From Spongilla lacustris (taxonomy: Eukaryota; Porifera; Demospongiae; Spongillida; Spongillidae): DNA of 64,000 bases. The position numbers were made by a program, and so were the translations under genes. This document shows, in pieces, positions 1-10,676 of this stretch (its first letter is position 1; each line of letters begins with the position of its first letter). The DNA lies in contig OX442423.1 of the NCBI GenBank assembly GCA_949361645.1, positions 8,340,624-8,404,623 on the forward strand, in the 5' to 3' direction. The notes under the pieces were generated by a model. That model saw nothing but the letters and a program-made list of their open reading frames with translations. It ran no database searches and was not told the origin of the DNA.

Positions 1-434
1 TTGGTGAAGCACTCGAGACTCAAATCGTTGGGGTTGCAGTTGTGATCTGTTTCGTAGATTATGTACTTCTGCCAAAACACGGACGCAGCCATCACCCCAA
101 GCATGAGGGGCAGCGTAGAAAAGGCGATTTGAAACGGTCGTAATAGGGCATTGAGCCAATCAGGTTCTGATTCATTGATGGGACCGGTATCCCCATCGTC
201 GCAGTGGGCAGCGCGGTGTCCTATCGCCTTCACAACCTTCTCCTTCGCTTTCTTAAGGTTCTCGTCTTTGAACAGTATTTCGAAGGAGAGAGAGGTCAAC
301 GTGCGTTGCAGGGACCTCATCCATTCCGAACCGCAGCACAGGGACGCTGTACAAAGGACTAAGTACACCAGAACTACTGCGAAGAAAGTGGCCTGTGGGA
401 CTACTTCCAAAAGCTCATATGCAAGCTGTTGCAT
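1..434 (-). CDS. N-terminal part of a multi-pass membrane protein (runs off left edge)
   Basis: An open frame starts at an ATG at 434 on the minus strand and stays open for 144 codons to the window edge. Residues 16-34 are strongly hydrophobic and end in a Cys-rich patch, as expected for a first membrane segment. A basic, charged, presumably cytoplasmic stretch follows at about 55-75 (Lys/Glu-rich), then an acidic stretch at about 78-92. A second hydrophobic segment lies at 101-121, followed by a Cys-containing polar region that would be extracellular. I do not recognise the family. A multi-pass channel-like or receptor protein is possible, but no diagnostic motif is visible. No intron is seen in this part. 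The codon pattern and GC content are higher than in the flanking repeats, which supports real coding. Confidence 0.6.
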   Translation of the reverse strand, partial: MQQLAYELLEVVPQATFFAVVLVYLVLCTASLCCGSEWMRSLQRTLTSLSFEILFKDENLKKAKEKVVKAIGHRAAHCDDGDTGPINESEPDWLNALLRPFQIAFSTLPLMLGVMAASVFWQKYIIYETDHNCNPNDLSLECFT

Positions 435-602
435 TGTATATGGAGTCAGCTAGCTATAGCTATATTAACTATGATGTGACGCTCACGTGCGAGGGGCCCT
501 GCGCTGCACGTCGCTGTGCCAACCACAATTAAACCGCATCTTTGTACAAAGGCATGCATGGTGCAGCTGTGTAAGTACGTACGTGTACGCGTACATGTAT
601 TA

Positions 603-900
603 CACAAGTAAATAAAAAAAACATTCTCTATTTGAGAAAGTTGGTGATATATAGGATTTGAAAGTAATGGTGGTGAAAAAAGGAAGGAAACAAGGGTCTG
701 ACAATAAGGGAAAATGGAATAGTCCTATATTTAGCACATTTCTACATGTAGGATAGTATGTTGTTTGTGTGCTAAATATAGGACTATTCCATTTTCCCTT
801 ATTATCAGACCCTTGTTTCCTTCCTTTTTACACCACCATTACTTTCAAATCCTATATATCACCAACTTTCTCATATAGAGAATGTTTTTTATTTACTTGT
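603..900. mobile_element. Hairpin MITE / foldback element
   Basis: Two arms of about 130 bp (603-739 and 768-900) are near-perfect reverse complements around a loop of about 28 bp. The right arm repeats the left arm in reverse, including the outer ACAAGTAAAT end, with only a few mismatches. No ORF of its own is convincing. A shorter, decayed relative is present at 61683-61865. This is a typical non-autonomous inverted-repeat element. Confidence 0.8.
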
Positions 901-941
901 TTTATTCATTTTTATATGTACTCTGATGCGCAATTGATCAG

Positions 942-2580
942 TTGGATACCCAGACTGAAAAGGAACGGGCCTCTCAACGCGCAAGGTATCGAGCAGATCC
1001 TGAAAAGGAATGGGCTGCTAAAAGACAACGATATTGGCAGAGTCCTGAATGTGCTCGCTTGGCGAAAAGAGTTAAGGTCACTCAAAGGTATGTCGTACCT
1101 GTACATATACACGCAGCTACCTACTGTTACTACATTTATACGTAGTGCGTGCATATCTGCGACTACATGTACATGTAAACTCATTTACCGGTACTTACTT
1201 ACTGCACTTTTTTGTGAAGTCAGATGTGTATATGTATTGATGCTTTAATAGCTTCACTATATGTGGTTGTAATGAATAGCATCAACAGTTGTGGATTTAT
1301 CCTATACGCGTGATTGAATGGGGTCTGTTTTTAACACGTAACTAATACAATGTGTAATGTTAACTGCTGTTAATTTCAGTATTTATTTTGTTTACCACTG
1401 TAGCTACTCCCTGTATGAACCAAACCATACCGTACTAAGGGAGTATAAAGGTGGCCTAGAAAAGGCTATTCTAAGGAATAGCATACTGTTAGATCTGCAC
1501 ATGCAGCTGTTAGTGAGGTTTGTGCAGTTGCATTGCTTAACAAGGCACAGAGCATGTGTAGAAAACAAGCAGGTAAATTTCTACATGATGTTCGTGCTAT
1601 TAATGCAATAAAAGTACATGCAGTGACCATCTTTCTCACCAAAATGGCAAATATTCCTGTATTAAAAATAACCCCCTGTGCATGTTCATTAGCAGGGTTG
1701 GTGGAACAGGAAATTCATACCATCAGAGCCATGGTAAATGAATTATGGAAGGATAATAAAGACTCTGTACGGTGTGCACTAACTGCCCCCACTGGGTTAG
1801 CTGCATTTAATATAGATGGTGTCACCGTTCACAGGCTATCCAATTGCCAATAGAACATGATTCTAAAACATCAAGTTATTGGCCACTTCCAAAAGAATCG
1901 TTGAAAATGATGAGAAACGGTTTCAAACATCTTAAGCTAATCATTATTGATGAGGTCAGCATGCTTAGCAGCCTCTGTTTAGCTTATGTACACCTTAGAC
2001 TTGAAGAAGTGTTTGGAAGTAGCCAATGGTTTGGGGCAATGAATGTCCTGTTTGTTGGGGACATACTACAGCTCCCTCCAGTAATGGTTCAATGGTGTTT
2101 CAGAATATCTTTTGCAACAAAGTAATTGCCGCAAGGCTAGGCTGCATGACATCAGTGATTATCTGGAGGGAAACTGTAAAGTATGATGAACTGACTATTA
2201 ATGAGAGACAAAAATGAGACCCTGAATTTGGTGACTTGTTAAACGAGGTCATGGGTAATTGTATTTCAGATAAAACAATTACTCAGTTTCACAAAGCCGC
2301 TGTTATTACATGCACAGCTGTTGAATAGTTCCAAGAACTTTTAGGTCAGGGTTTGTCTTCTGTGTGCCTATTTGCAACAAGAAAGGCATGTGACCAGTTT
2401 AACATAGACATGCTCTCTAAAGTGGGTTCAGAGGTTGTAAAGATACCCTGCATAGATGAATTTGATGAAACAGCAGGGACAGTAAAATGGACCAAGAGGG
2501 CAGCATTTGAACTAGAAAGCTAAATAACGATTGTAACACAACTGCTGGTTTGGAGGCAGAATGAAAACTAGCTGTAGGGG
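942..2580 (+). pseudogene. Decayed Helitron/PIF1-like helicase gene
   Basis: Fragments in shifting frames line up with a PIF1-type helicase of the kind carried by Helitrons. At 942-1100 there is an RYRADPEKEWAAKRQRY-type repeat, common at the start of such proteins. At 1400-1640 there is a conserved block beginning SLYEPNHTVLREYKGG. At about 1695-1715 the Walker A motif is recognisable only in another frame, as VGGTGNS, with the catalytic Lys replaced by Asn. APTGLAAFNIDG follows at about 1790, then Walker B LIIIDEVSML at about 1950, and GDILQLPPV at about 2060-2080. Further frames continue to about 2580 but carry stops. With several frameshifts, stops and a lost Walker lysine, it cannot be functional. 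Family assignment is from motif knowledge. The Rep nuclease part is not seen. Confidence 0.7.
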
Positions 2581-2591
2581 CTAGGGTCATA

Positions 2592-3385
2592 CTAAGCAGT
2601 ATGATACCATACCCCAGCAAGAATGTCACTATCAGTTACTTTTATTGCATTAATAGCACGAACATCATGTAGAAATTCACCTGCTTTTTTTCTACGCATG
2701 CTCAGTGCCTTGCTAAGCAATGCACCTGCACAAATCTCACTAACAGCTGCATGTGCAGATCTAGTACAGACCTTTTGTGCTAACCATGGGTGGGTTTTGC
2801 AAAAGGCATCATTTAACTCATCTAACAGTATGCTATTCTTTAGAATAGCCTTTTCTAGGCCACCCTTATACTCCCTTAGTACGGTATGGTTTGGTTCATA
2901 CAGGGAGTAGCTACAGTGGTAAACAAAATAATTAGCAGCAGTTAACATTACATATACACATTGTATTAAAAACAGACCCCATTCAATAACGTGTAGGATA
3001 AATCCACAACTGTTGATGTACATGTACATATAGTGAAGCATCAATACAGATACACATCTGACCACACAAAAAAAAGTGCCAGTACCGGTAAATGAGTGTA
3101 CATGTACATGTAGTCGCAGAAACGCATGCACTACGTACAAATGTTGTAAGAGTACATGTAGGTAGCTACGTGTATATGTACAGGTACGACATACCTTTGA
3201 GTGACCTTAACTCTTTTCGCCGAGCGAGCACATTCAGGACTCTGCCAATATCGTTGTATTTTAGCAACCCGTTTCTTCCTTTTCAGGATCTGCTCGATAC
3301 CTTGCGCGTCGAGAGGTCTGTTTCTTTTCAGGCTCTGCTTTGCTGCTCGCTCAGGCAGAATCTAATACGTCGTAACGAGTTTTGA
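2592..3385 (-). repeat. Inverted partial copy of the helicase-element 5' part
   Basis: The minus strand repeats 940-1640 of this window in inverted orientation, including the SLYEPNHTVLREYKGG block and the RARYRADPEKE block. This copy keeps about 20 codons (from ELNDAFCKTH onward) that are deleted in the plus-strand copy, so it is the better guide to the ancestral protein. The two copies form arms of a large palindrome around the helicase remnant. Confidence 0.75.
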
Positions 3386-3757
3386 GGTACTTTGCTCGTC
3401 ATTTAGCTCTTATCTTTTCCGGACGTGAAGGCATTTTGAGAAAAACAACTTCACTAAGTTACTAAAAGCGTCAATTGGCAAAGCGAATGACGTGCGCATG
3501 CACGTATTAAATATTATAATATAGTGCCCAAACCGGATACGTGCCACATAGGTTAATTACCACTAATAGATGTAGCGCCCAGACCGTACACATTGGATTA
3601 TAGTATACAACTACTTGAGCAAAATATGACTAAGTTCTAAACTATTTGATCGTTTTGAGTCCTGTCAGATACAGGATGCTTAAATGTTTGCTAACACAAC
3701 CACCGATATATACAATGTAGCCTCGATACGTTTTGACCACTGAAGCGAGAATGCCAA

Positions 3758-3898
3758 CACAGGAAAAAAATGCATGAAATCAAACGCGTGATTGAACATA
3801 GAATCACAATCTTAATGTTCAATCACATAGTGATTTTACAGAGGATTTTAAAATCCTTTATAAAATCAAAATTTGATTCTACGCGTTTTTTTCCTGTG
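3758..3898. mobile_element. Small MITE, about 141 bp
   Basis: The ends CACAGGAAAAAA and TTTTTTCCTGTG are inverted repeats, extended imperfectly by the CGCG and GATTGAA motifs inside. There is no coding capacity. No clear target-site duplication could be seen. Confidence 0.55.
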
Positions 3899-4224
3899 CA
3901 ATGAATTCTGAAGCTATTGGTGTGATTTTCATTTCTTAGAAGTGTTCCTATTTCGAGTTATGGGTGGTCAAGAAGAAGAAGAAGAAGAACGAGAAATACG
4001 GTGGGACTGGGTACGAGATTAGTCAAGTGTTTTGTTCTTCACAACCACGCGATTTTAAGACATCTAACAAACACGGAACTGCTCGTTTTCGACTGCTTGT
4101 TCGACGATGACAAATAGCTAAGCGATCCGATTGATAGGAGTCCCGTTAGAAGCGGGTCCCGTTTTTTAATGACATTCATAATCGGGGTCAAATCCTATAT
4201 GAGAGTTACTATCGTAACTCTCGA

Positions 4225-5969
4225 TACACTGTATATCGCGAAACGCGACTTTCGCGCGATTAAATCTCTATATCGCAAAACACGATTTAATTTTTAGTTA
4301 AAAGTGTAAGGACGTAAACAAAGATATACAGAAATTAGAGACATAAATTTAGAAGAGGATAAGCATATACATGTACATGTAGGTATATTACAGTTAAAGC
4401 ACGCAGTTTTGAATTTTGCCTTAGAAAGATACACTTGGCCCGGCCAGCCTTTCAGGTGCATGAGATGCACCACCTTATCATGATAATGACTTTTCGGCCG
4501 GTGCTGTCGAGGCAAGGATGAACTTCCTTGCTACTTTATAGCTATATGGCGGTATGCATATATGATTGTCCTCCACCACAACAATGGATCATATCTTTTC
4601 TGAATTTGATTTGAGCTTCCTTAAGGCATCGCTCCAATTCATGTGCTGCACTGCAAATACAAATGTGTGAAGGCCACCTATTGTCATCCCAATGTGTTTG
4701 TTGTGAATGTAGAATTGACTGCCGGTCCCACGAAAGTTTGTTGCTGGTGTGATTTCACTCCTTTTATGAGTCACATGGTGTGACTCAAAAGGAGTGGTTA
4801 ATTACCATATCTATACGGGTGCATGCAGTGAAAATACTTTCAATTAAATAACTCAGCTTGTAAAAAGGCGTTGTACAGGGCCATGTGGATCATGCATGGC
4901 CCTGCACAAAGCATGCACAGTGCATACAAAGATAGACAGAAAAGGGTTTGGCTGGTACCCTATCACCCTTGAATACCAATACTAAAACAAAGCTGTCATG
5001 CATGCATGCATGGGATATGGATGTTGAATAGGTGTCCTGGTACAATTTTCAAAACACAGTATCCCAACAATCACTTGGACATTGGTTCTCCAAGTATCTG
5101 TTCAAGTATTTGACATTTTCAACACAGGTGGACCATGCAGTCCCCATGCAATACAGCAGACAAATCCCTTAGTTTAAGCGCTTCATTGGGTTGTAAACAT
5201 TGAAGCTAATGTAGAGGTGTCAATTGTAAATATATGTATAGAAACTCTGAAAAGAGGAAAAGGAAACATATATATTCTGTAACCAACATCGCATACACCT
5301 ATATAGCTGGTAATAATATTAAACCCTATATACGGTTTAATACATGTATAGGGATATTATCCAGGTGATCGATCACGAGTTCAAGTACAGCCTTAACCAG
5401 TTTGCATAGCTATGACCAAGGCTTTTCCCTCTTCATTACAGTGCACTTGGGCAACTAACTAAATGGTCAATACATCCGGCACCTTTGGCTATATCAGTGC
5501 ATGGTTGTGGTGGACTACTGGTACTGGCAGTGTTAGTGCTGCAGCTGCTGCCCACTCCTTCCTTCTTGCAGCTGCGCGTGCACATCTAAAATACATTCCA
5601 CAATATCTAAATAGGGTCCATGTACACTCACGTTTGCTGCCTTTCCTTTATACCTCATGTTCGAGGTGTTCCATCCATATGCAAGAACCATGTGCTTTTT
5701 TGTGCCATCCAAAGTACTCCCATACGGCCATGCGGCACCTTTGAACGCTTGCGATCAATGCTCTTGAAATCGTCTTTGGCAAGCAAGTAGCGTATATGTA
5801 CGTTTTTGGAATTCAGATACCTTACCCTACGTGGCCGTAACCATAACTATTCACCCCAATTAACAATGAAAACAATTGATCATGAATAATTTAATTCTTT
5901 CGCGATATTTATATCGCGATTAAATGCTATATCGCGATATAGACGATTAATTATTTCGCGGCAACACTG
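4225..5969. mobile_element. Long hAT-like element related to the CAGTGTTGCC MITEs
   Basis: The right end reads TTTCGCGGCAACACTG, the same terminus as the hAT-type elements at 31525-32242 and 41432-42222. Subterminal sequence at the left (TATATCGCGAAA, the GGACGTAAACA block) and at the right (GCCATCCAAAG..ATACGGC, the CATAACTATTCACCCC block) matches those elements too. Here about 1.1 kb of extra sequence (roughly 4600-5700) lies between the shared parts, so the 0.7 kb copies look like internal-deletion derivatives. The left terminus is degraded and no 8-bp duplication is visible. No transposase frame is intact. Confidence 0.6.
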
Positions 5970-6875
5970 AACATCACATCCATATCAATCAGTCATATGC
6001 CCAGTCTACAATAATTTTCAAGTTGACATTTGTAAAATCATATGTATGCAATAATTACCTATATGTATGGATTAAACCGCGGACGCCGCTTATAATTACA
6101 AGCGGCGGAAATAATCAACATCTCTATATGAATATGATCTGATCTCTGTTTAGACCGGCTACGTTTATATATACGTAGTCTAAATAATGTATGATTTAAT
6201 TTTTGTCTATCGAACAGTATCAAATTTTGAGCTGCAAGCTTGTTTTACCATTGAAGTACAACTCCTTTGTCAAAATTTTCCAACAGCGCGTCAGCGGTAC
6301 GTAACACCAAGAAGTTATAGTATTAGCTTGCTACGATGAGATTAGGTATGTATAGAAGGAAGACATCAAAACACAACAATCATTCCATGCAGCTGATGTC
6401 ACCATTGAGGAAATCATGGGCCTGGATGAAAAGTAGTCTCGTTCCCAGACCAGCAAATCTAAATTTGCTAAAAGCATAATTTCCGTAATTCACTCAACTG
6501 GTGTCCATCATCACCAGTTTAATTTTTATATCTTGTATTCCAAAATAGAGAGTCCCTGATGGTTATATAGCCGGACTAAGCCGGTTACATGCGCAGCTTG
6601 CATCATGGCGCGTGGACGTGCATTGATTGCACAAAACTGACATGCAAACGTATACGTATGTCAGTTTGGTAATCGTATGTCAGCTAGGTCAGGCTTGCGA
6701 GACTAGTATTGCCCGCATGTAGCCGGAAGCTTAAGTGTACTTTTAAAATTACATTATTGTAGGTTAAAAGATTTAATACGATGTCATTAAAAAAAACACA
6801 TTTTCGAGCACATTTGTTATAATTTTGTTAATATACTAAAAGAAAACACATTACATGTATTCAGTGAAGGTGATA
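5970..6875. other. Intergenic, no gene seen
   Basis: AT-rich sequence with a short palindrome at about 6074-6110 (CGGACGCCGC / GCGGCG arms) and another at about 6150-6185. I see no convincing coding region. Sequence just before 6876 probably holds the promoter of receptor 1, but no TATA box stands out. Confidence 0.5.
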
Positions 6876-8985
6876 ATGATTTTCGGAGTGTTCTGTTGGT
6901 TCTTCGGCGGGAAAAGAGCAGGTTTGTTAGTTTGTTAGGTAAGTTAGTACCGTAACAGAAATACTCTCTCTGTACTACATCTCTAGACGTGATCCTCTAC
7001 ACCAACAGTTCGGGGCGGTACCTCAGTCCTCCATGTCCCCCTACCTTCTGCCTGGGAGATCTAGTCGTGGTCACGTGCACCACCAATGGCAATGGTACCA
7101 TCGTCCAGTCTTGGAGCAGTTCTATTACATCACCAGCTCCTGCTTTTGTCCTCGGTGTATCGCTTGTAGGGGATACTGTAGGACTTGCGAATAACAGCAT
7201 GGCCGTGTTCGTAGTTTACTTGAAAGCAGTGAACGCCAATTTTATAACGTCGACCCTTTCCATAACGATCTCTACGAAAATTCTCGGAGCTGTTGTACAA
7301 TGTGCCGACAAAACCCAGGGGTCAACGGGAGTTCACGTAGCATCACTTCTCATACAGCAATTTAATGGTAAATTTAAAGTTTACCGCTCAAGTCTCTCTG
7401 CATGTGTGCTTAGACTGGCTGTGATCTATAGGCACTAATGATGTAACAAGTATAAAAGCAACACACGGTCGTAAAAAATTGCTTGAACACATTTCAGCAT
7501 TCCACATTATGCTTGCACATTTTGCAACAACACATACTGAGAAGTCATCTGAGTAGTGAAATTCTTTGGCAGAAGAAACATACTTTGTAGTAACTAAACA
7601 TGTCAAATCATTAATAAAATGGGGGCATGGTTGCATATATTCATGTATGCATGCACTTAGCATCCTCACCTCCTAACCAGTGCCATCATCTCCTGTACTG
7701 CCACCTCTGCCCATCACCAACATCATGTGCACCAGTCCCAATGGAGTGTCCCTCACGGTGCAATGGTCCCCCCCTGGTGACGTCTGTGGTGACCCATCCC
7801 TGTACTACAACGTCACAAGCCCTCAGCTGGGACCACTCTGCCCTTACCTACCCCAAGGTGTGACGTCATGTGACATCTCCGGGCTGAGTGTGAACGTGTC
7901 ATATGATGTGCAGGTGAGAGCCGTGAATTGTGTGGGGACCAGCCCACCTCTGGTGATCCCGGTACAGATCCCGGGGCGAGGTAAGGGTGTGTGGCCATGT
8001 ATACACCATGTACGCTCATCTCCCTCTCCCTTGCAGTTCCAGACCCCGTGACCTTTAACCCCACATGTTTAAGCCCATCTCAGATTCAAGTCACATGGAA
8101 GGCTAGTTGCCAAGCAACATGCCGCACCCACCTGGCCATCCCGTTCCCTTTCTGTACAGCTGCCTGCCCCTGTGGCTCCAGTTGTTCCCATCGGTCAGGT
8201 TGCTATGGTTACCTGCTTGGGTCCTGGGTGTGTCATCACTGCAAGCAGTCCCACCTCTGCTATACTGTTAGGAGTGGTGGGGAATGGCACCTACACAGTT
8301 GGGGTATCATTGAGGAACTGTGTGGGAGGTGGGGCAGTGGTGATGACCAATGACATAGGTGCATCACACACTGGTGTTCTGCTGGTGGTGTGCATTATTT
8401 GGATATCTTTATACAGTGGTTCCATTGATGCAATCCCAAAACGATTTCTGTGTACCAGAAATTGAGAAGTAAATGTTTTTTGTTTTTTATAGTTTAATGG
8501 CCTGTTATTCCTCATGATAGCAACACTACATCAAACATGACAGGAGCTCATTCACTGAACACTTCTACTGCTGCTCTGGGTCAAGGTGTGCCAGGCTAAG
8601 CATGGCACAGTTGGCACATGTCTTACAAACATGCTTCCCTCATAATACCCCCCCCCCCCCCCCCCCTGTGTACACCCTCCTGCCCCTGCTGACATGGCCA
8701 GCTTCATGCCTGGTAGTGGCCAGTGTGTCATCAGCAGTGGTGGCTGTCTGCTCCTTCACCATCGGTGTGCTGGTCACACTGTCAATGTGTGCCTGCCACT
8801 TACGCCGATACCAAGGATCAACTCTGGAAGGTACCAACTGGTGTTTCAAAGGTGTGTGTATGCATTGATGTACCACTGCAGACAGAAGGAAGCATGGTGG
8901 GATAGTAATGGAGGACAACACTGCCTATGGCACACATACCACGTACAGAGATGTCCGTAGAGGCACAAGTGAGCAAGCTATGTAA
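6876..8985 (+). CDS. Receptor 1: Ig-FN3 single-pass membrane protein, with a disrupted module
   Basis: Exons inferred from GT/AG sites, all phase 1: 6876-6921 (hydrophobic leader MIFGVFCWFFGG), 6987-7367 (Ig-like: CLGDLVVVTC, then W), 7681-7980 (FN3: W in VQWSPPGD, then YDVQVRAVNCVG), 8037 to about 8364 (second Cys-rich module), 8702-8830 (membrane segment rich in Val/Ser, then LRRYQ stop-transfer), and 8882-8985 (tail ending at TAA). The tail has DNTAYGT, shared with receptor 2. In the fourth exon the entering frame stops at 8353, while the conserved sequence from about 8172 (PVVPIGQVAMVTCLG) lies in another frame. Either a small indel, an unrecognised intron or a sequencing error breaks the gene there. 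I also cannot place a Ser/Thr-rich stretch near 8530-8580 cleanly in frame. Probably a cell-surface receptor; ligand unknown. Confidence 0.65.
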
Positions 8986-9154
8986 TTAAAGATGGCGGCC
9001 CACTGCTGAAGATATGCTGTGCTAGGGGCATGCATTGTAACTGCAGAAACCTTTGAAGAGGCTGTGGGGGTTATGTCCACCCCCATCTGTATTGTGTTGT
9101 CAACAAAAGTGATATGATTACAGTACAATACCGGTTTCTAGAAAAGGCTGGTCA

Positions 9155-9275
9155 ACCCCCCTACCCTCATGTATGATAATGCCCCCCTACCATCATGTAT
9201 GATAATGCCCCCCTACCATCATGTATGGTAATGCCCCCCTACCATCATGTATGGTAATGCCTCCTACCATCATGT
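9155..9275. repeat. 26-bp tandem repeat
   Basis: About four to five units of a 26-bp sequence with core CTACCATCATGTATGATAATG. The units differ by single bases. Non-coding minisatellite downstream of receptor 1. Confidence 0.85.
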
Positions 9276-9436
9276 TGATGCCTTCTTCATGCATATGGAA
9301 TATTATAATTAAGTGCCTCAAAACAGTCTTAGATTGAGAAGTACTAGCACATTGTGTAATCAAGACATGAGTAAGCATGAGTCTATATTAGTACACTGGG
9401 AATGCTGACAATGTTTATAGCTACCTGTGAACATAG

Positions 9437-9553
9437 CAAGCATGTTCACTTTACATGGATACATACAAGAGGCAAGCATGTTCACTTTACATGCATGGAT
9501 GCATACAAGAGGCAAGCATGTTCACTTTACATGCATGGATGCATACAAGAGGC
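9437..9553. repeat. 40-bp tandem repeat
   Basis: Three units of about 40 bp, each starting GCAAGCATGTTCACTTTACA and ending in ATACAAGAG. The first unit is slightly shorter. It reads through as a short ORF only because the unit lacks stops. Confidence 0.85.
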
Positions 9554-10450
9554 CTGCAGTGTCACATCAATCATAATAAAAGCTATTATGCCATGGCTAA
9601 CATTACTTTACAAAGATCACAAGTTCTTATGTATATCGTATTAAGATCTTATACGTATTTCTGATAGGGTAGGAGGCCCCACTGTACTCAGCTAAAGCAC
9701 CACCTTCTTACTGCCTCCTGCCTTCACTCCATTAGTGATTAGAAATTACCTCATACACTCCAGATAAAGCCCACATTCTTCATTTAAGGACCAAATGGTT
9801 CCAAACACGTCACCCCAGTAATACCACACCCTCATCTCCAAAGTGTGACGTTCTCAGATTCTTACAAGCAACTCCCAATTGGAACGCAACACCAACATCC
9901 ACACTTCATGTGAATTGTCACATTCCTGCAGGCTAATTAATTAACTATACTTTAAAACATTACATGTAGATACATGTAGCTGCTTGTAGTATTGGAGCAG
10001 TGAGAGGTCTTCAGTTGTGCAGTGAAGAGGAAGCCCATCAGTGACCACCTAGAGCATATACAGTGCCCACGGCTAAAAGACCATCATCAGGTGGCAAGGT
10101 GCACATTAAATGGGAGCAATACGACTGAGAGCTGATGCCTGTGAACAAGTGAGAGTGAGGATGATGTGTGAAGGGTGTGACTTCACGTGTTCTGGCTAAC
10201 TCAGTGTCATGCCATCACATTCTTTACACAAAGATTTTTTATACCAAATCACAGAGTTACATATATTTGGCTATGACAATAATTATAGTCCAGATCAGTG
10301 ATACATACATGTATAAATGTGTTATAGTGTAGCTGTGAGTAGTAATGTTGAAGGGAAGGGATGGCTGCACATCCACTGGAACATATGTTCTTATGAGGCT
10401 TGGCATAGCTGTCCAATGTGGCAGGCTCCATGTTGTGCTGTATGGTGGTC

Positions 10451-10676
10451 ACAAGGTTAGCACATGAAGGTCACATGATGGTCCAATGGATGAAAAGGTT
10501 AGCGCATGAAGGTCACATGATTGTCCAATGGATGACAAGGTTAGCACATGAAGGTCACATGATGGTCCAATGGATGACAAAGTTAGCACATGAAGGTCAC
10601 ATGATGGTCCAATGGATGACAAGGTTAGCACATGAAGGTCACATGATGGTCCAATGGATGACAAGGTTACATGCAT
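10451..10676. repeat. 42-bp minisatellite, about 5.4 units
   Basis: Units of 42 bp with core AGCACATGAAGGTCACATGA are almost identical. Since 42 is a multiple of three, both strands show artefactual repetitive ORFs (for example LAHEGHMMVQWM). I see no start, splice or neighbouring exon that would make these real proteins. Confidence 0.9.

Noticed and set aside
769..1248. 159-codon plus-strand ORF
   Set aside because: Runs across the arm of the hairpin MITE into the helicase relic; no coherent protein.
9150..9560. Possible CRISPR-like array
   Set aside because: Contiguous tandem repeats without unique spacers in eukaryotic DNA; two separate minisatellites of 26 and 40 bp.
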